Shown here in pieces: positions 62,215 to 64,000 of a stretch of DNA of 64,000 nt (positions are counted from its first letter, which is position 1; every line of letters begins with the position of its first letter). Source of the DNA: Aralia elata (lineage: Eukaryota; Streptophyta; Magnoliopsida; Apiales; Araliaceae); NCBI GenBank assembly GCA_034770075.1, contig JAVJAP010000026.1, forward strand, positions 62,001-126,000, in the 5' to 3' direction. Position numbers and translations under genes: made by a program. Below the pieces are notes generated by a model. That model saw only the letters and a program-made list of their open reading frames with translations. It was not told the origin of the DNA and made no database searches.

Positions 62215-63274
62215 TTCTTTCTTTTTTCTTCGACAGGTATAATAATAATTATTATGGAGACTATATATATATATATATATAGAATAGAAATAGAGTTCTT
62301 CAACGTGAGACTATCGGTGGTCGGAAACAAAAAAAAGAATTTTCTAAATTTGAAGCGCGTTGGATTGTATTTTCTTTAAAGTTACAGGTTTTATTGAATT
62401 GTCTTTGTTCAGATTCCTCATTTTATTTTTATGAAGTTTAATTCAACTTTTCTTTCTTCGGAAAGTTGATTTATTTCTTTACTTTTTGACTCTTACTTTG
62501 CCTAATTTGTCAATTTAGTCCCAAAAGCTTTCAAATTTCAATGTTTTCTAGGCACTCTTGGAAGTTAAATTAGTGATGCAATCAAGTCTCTAATCGTTAT
62601 GTATTTGTCTCCTTTCACATAAATACATATAATGCATTCTACGTTATTAATATTTTACTCGTAATACGTTTTATTAGAGTTTTATTATCGTATTTGTAAG
62701 TTTAAAAAACTGAAAAGAAAGTGAAAAAGAATGGTTAAAAGAATTTTATTACATATTGTAATAAATTTATATCAAAATATAATTACGAAACATATTAAAT
62801 ATAAAAATAAATAAAATTTGACACAATTTATTATATATTTTTTAAAAAATATTATTACTAATATTTCATGTAATTAATAATTAAAAAAAATTAATGTAAA
62901 TATTCGTAATATATATTATTTTTTTATCAAAATATCTTATTTCTTAGTAATTAGGAAGAAAAATAGAAAAAGAAATAAGACCAACTCCCTTCTCAAGATT
63001 GCTCGCTATGGATAGAATATTTTTGTTATCTTATCATCCATTTCTATTGTTGTTACTATTCTTTTGAACAATAATATTATGTGGAGCGTTACATCTCGTT
63101 GCGTAACCCGCACTATATCCCTGACTCGAGACTTTTGTGTAATTAAGGGAAACGAGTTTAATAATTTTTTGACAATTATAATATTGCCTTGACACAACAT
63201 ATAACAAAATAGTATTGACCATTATGTCATTTTCAATATTTGATAATATACATGGAAAAAGAACGCTATTGGAA

Positions 63275-63277
<3 letters not shown>

Positions 63278-63322
<45 letters not shown>
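63278..63322. repeat. (AT)n microsatellite
   Basis: About 22 uninterrupted AT units. Confidence 0.95.
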
Positions 63323-63324
<2 letters not shown>

Positions 63325-63762
63325 AAAAAATATAAAATCGCCGTTCAACCCTATTTTTTAAGGGTGATTTTTTAAAATTAAGTAATAAATTCTAATTATA
63401 AATAAAATTCTGTTGTTCTCAACGACACAAAAAAAATCTAGAAATGAGTTAAATAAATTCTTTTAAATTTTCTTTTTAAGCAATTTGTTACCAAATAATT
63501 AAGAAGGTTAATTTATAATAATATCTGTACAGTAAAATTAGTTGAAAAACTTATTAAATGAAAATTTAAAAATCTGAATTTAACATAACGACAAAAACTA
63601 GTTTGGAATAAGAAAAACATATATCCAAGGAGCAGGTCGTTGAAATTCAATTTAGGCAAATATGGACTTGTGGCATTGGCATACCATTATTAACCGTTGG
63701 GATGTTATTTCAAACGTTTTCATCATCATTATTTTGTCCCCCACCTTATTTAAGTTGAGGAA

Positions 63763-63848
63763 GGGTATTCAAGTAATAACATCTGTTTTCCTTTCCTTCA
63801 TTTTATATTAAGACAGTGAAGGGAAACATAACCTTAGAATACCCTTAA
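63763..63848. repeat. Short foldback sequence, about 86 bp
   Basis: AAGGGTATTC at the left and GAATACCCTT at the right, with CCTTTCCTTCATTTTATATTA-like arms pairing imperfectly inside. It could be a very short MITE or a transcribed hairpin. Confidence 0.5.
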
Positions 63849-64000
63849 CCAAAATAAAATTGTAAAAGCATTCGCAAAAAATTACATTATGTGAATGGCA
63901 TTGCGCGTGTAGATGTGATTATTATTTTTTTTTTCAAAATAACATGTGTTGTGGTGTGGATGCAGATTTTACTCTAAAATTGTATCATAAAAATTTCATC

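Larger units (their letters stand above)
62215..64000. other. Galactosyltransferase upstream region and AT-rich flank
   Basis: A (TA)n tract lies at 62263-62281, just upstream of the start codon, within the likely 5' UTR or core promoter. Further out is AT-rich DNA with a long (AT)n and a small foldback. No gene is recognised to the end of the window; the two overlapping minus-strand frames near 63006-63222 look like chance. Confidence 0.5.

Noticed and set aside
1..64000. tRNA or rRNA genes and endogenous viral sequences
   Set aside because: The only B-box matches belong to SINEs lacking a tRNA fold, no rRNA sequence is recognisable, and no viral coat, polymerase or movement-protein frame was seen.
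1..64000. Endomembrane gene cluster (TMEM50-like, VPS9A, galactosyltransferase)
   Set aside because: The genes are 40-50 kb apart with gene-poor, repeat-rich DNA between them, and all are single housekeeping-type loci, so chance is enough to explain the grouping.

Overview
This is plant nuclear DNA, from a eudicot and probably an asterid (an inference from how the proteins read). It is AT-rich, its genes are split by GT-AG introns, and the space between exons is crowded with plant-type transposons. Exons were assembled by eye from open frames, splice sites and conserved protein families. All four multi-exon models keep frame throughout and end near the usual family length.

Layout. (1) 931-10401, minus strand: a TMEM50/Vps68-family membrane protein in four exons; its 8.4 kb second intron holds a nested Mutator-like element, a Stowaway MITE, a hAT-like element and retroelement remains. 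(2) 11536-21832, plus strand: a MYST histone acetyltransferase of the HAM1/HAM2 (Esa1/Tip60) type in nine exons, head-to-head with gene 1 across 1.13 kb. (3) 21833-30070: no gene seen; an old terminal-inverted-repeat element of about 5.5 kb split by a 2.8 kb solo LTR. (4) 30071-30751, minus strand: a single-exon plant-specific protein of unknown function. (5) 30752-51126: 20 kb without a recognisable gene, holding Stowaway-like MITEs, an Athila-like solo LTR, two more solo LTRs of the 2.8 kb family, a TRIM-like element, a tRNA-derived SINE and simple repeats. (6) 51127-55869, minus strand: VPS9A, the Rab5-type exchange factor, five exons. (7) 57404-62214, minus strand: a GT31 beta-1,3-galactosyltransferase, eleven exons. 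(8) 62215-64000: its upstream region and AT-rich DNA.

The five genes do not form a pathway. Three act in the endomembrane system (TMEM50-like, VPS9A, galactosyltransferase) and one in chromatin, but adjacency in a plant genome is weak evidence of shared function.

I found no undescribed enzymatic or defence system. The most interesting material is the mobile-element record: four solo LTRs with perfect 5-bp target duplications and no internal region left; one LTR family whose promoter-upstream block has been swapped between copies (a ~29-bp tandem array in two, four GTGGGACCCA(C/T) boxes in the third); a possible Pack-MULE with a 10-bp duplication and a second foldback element nested inside; and short SINEs with clear target duplications.
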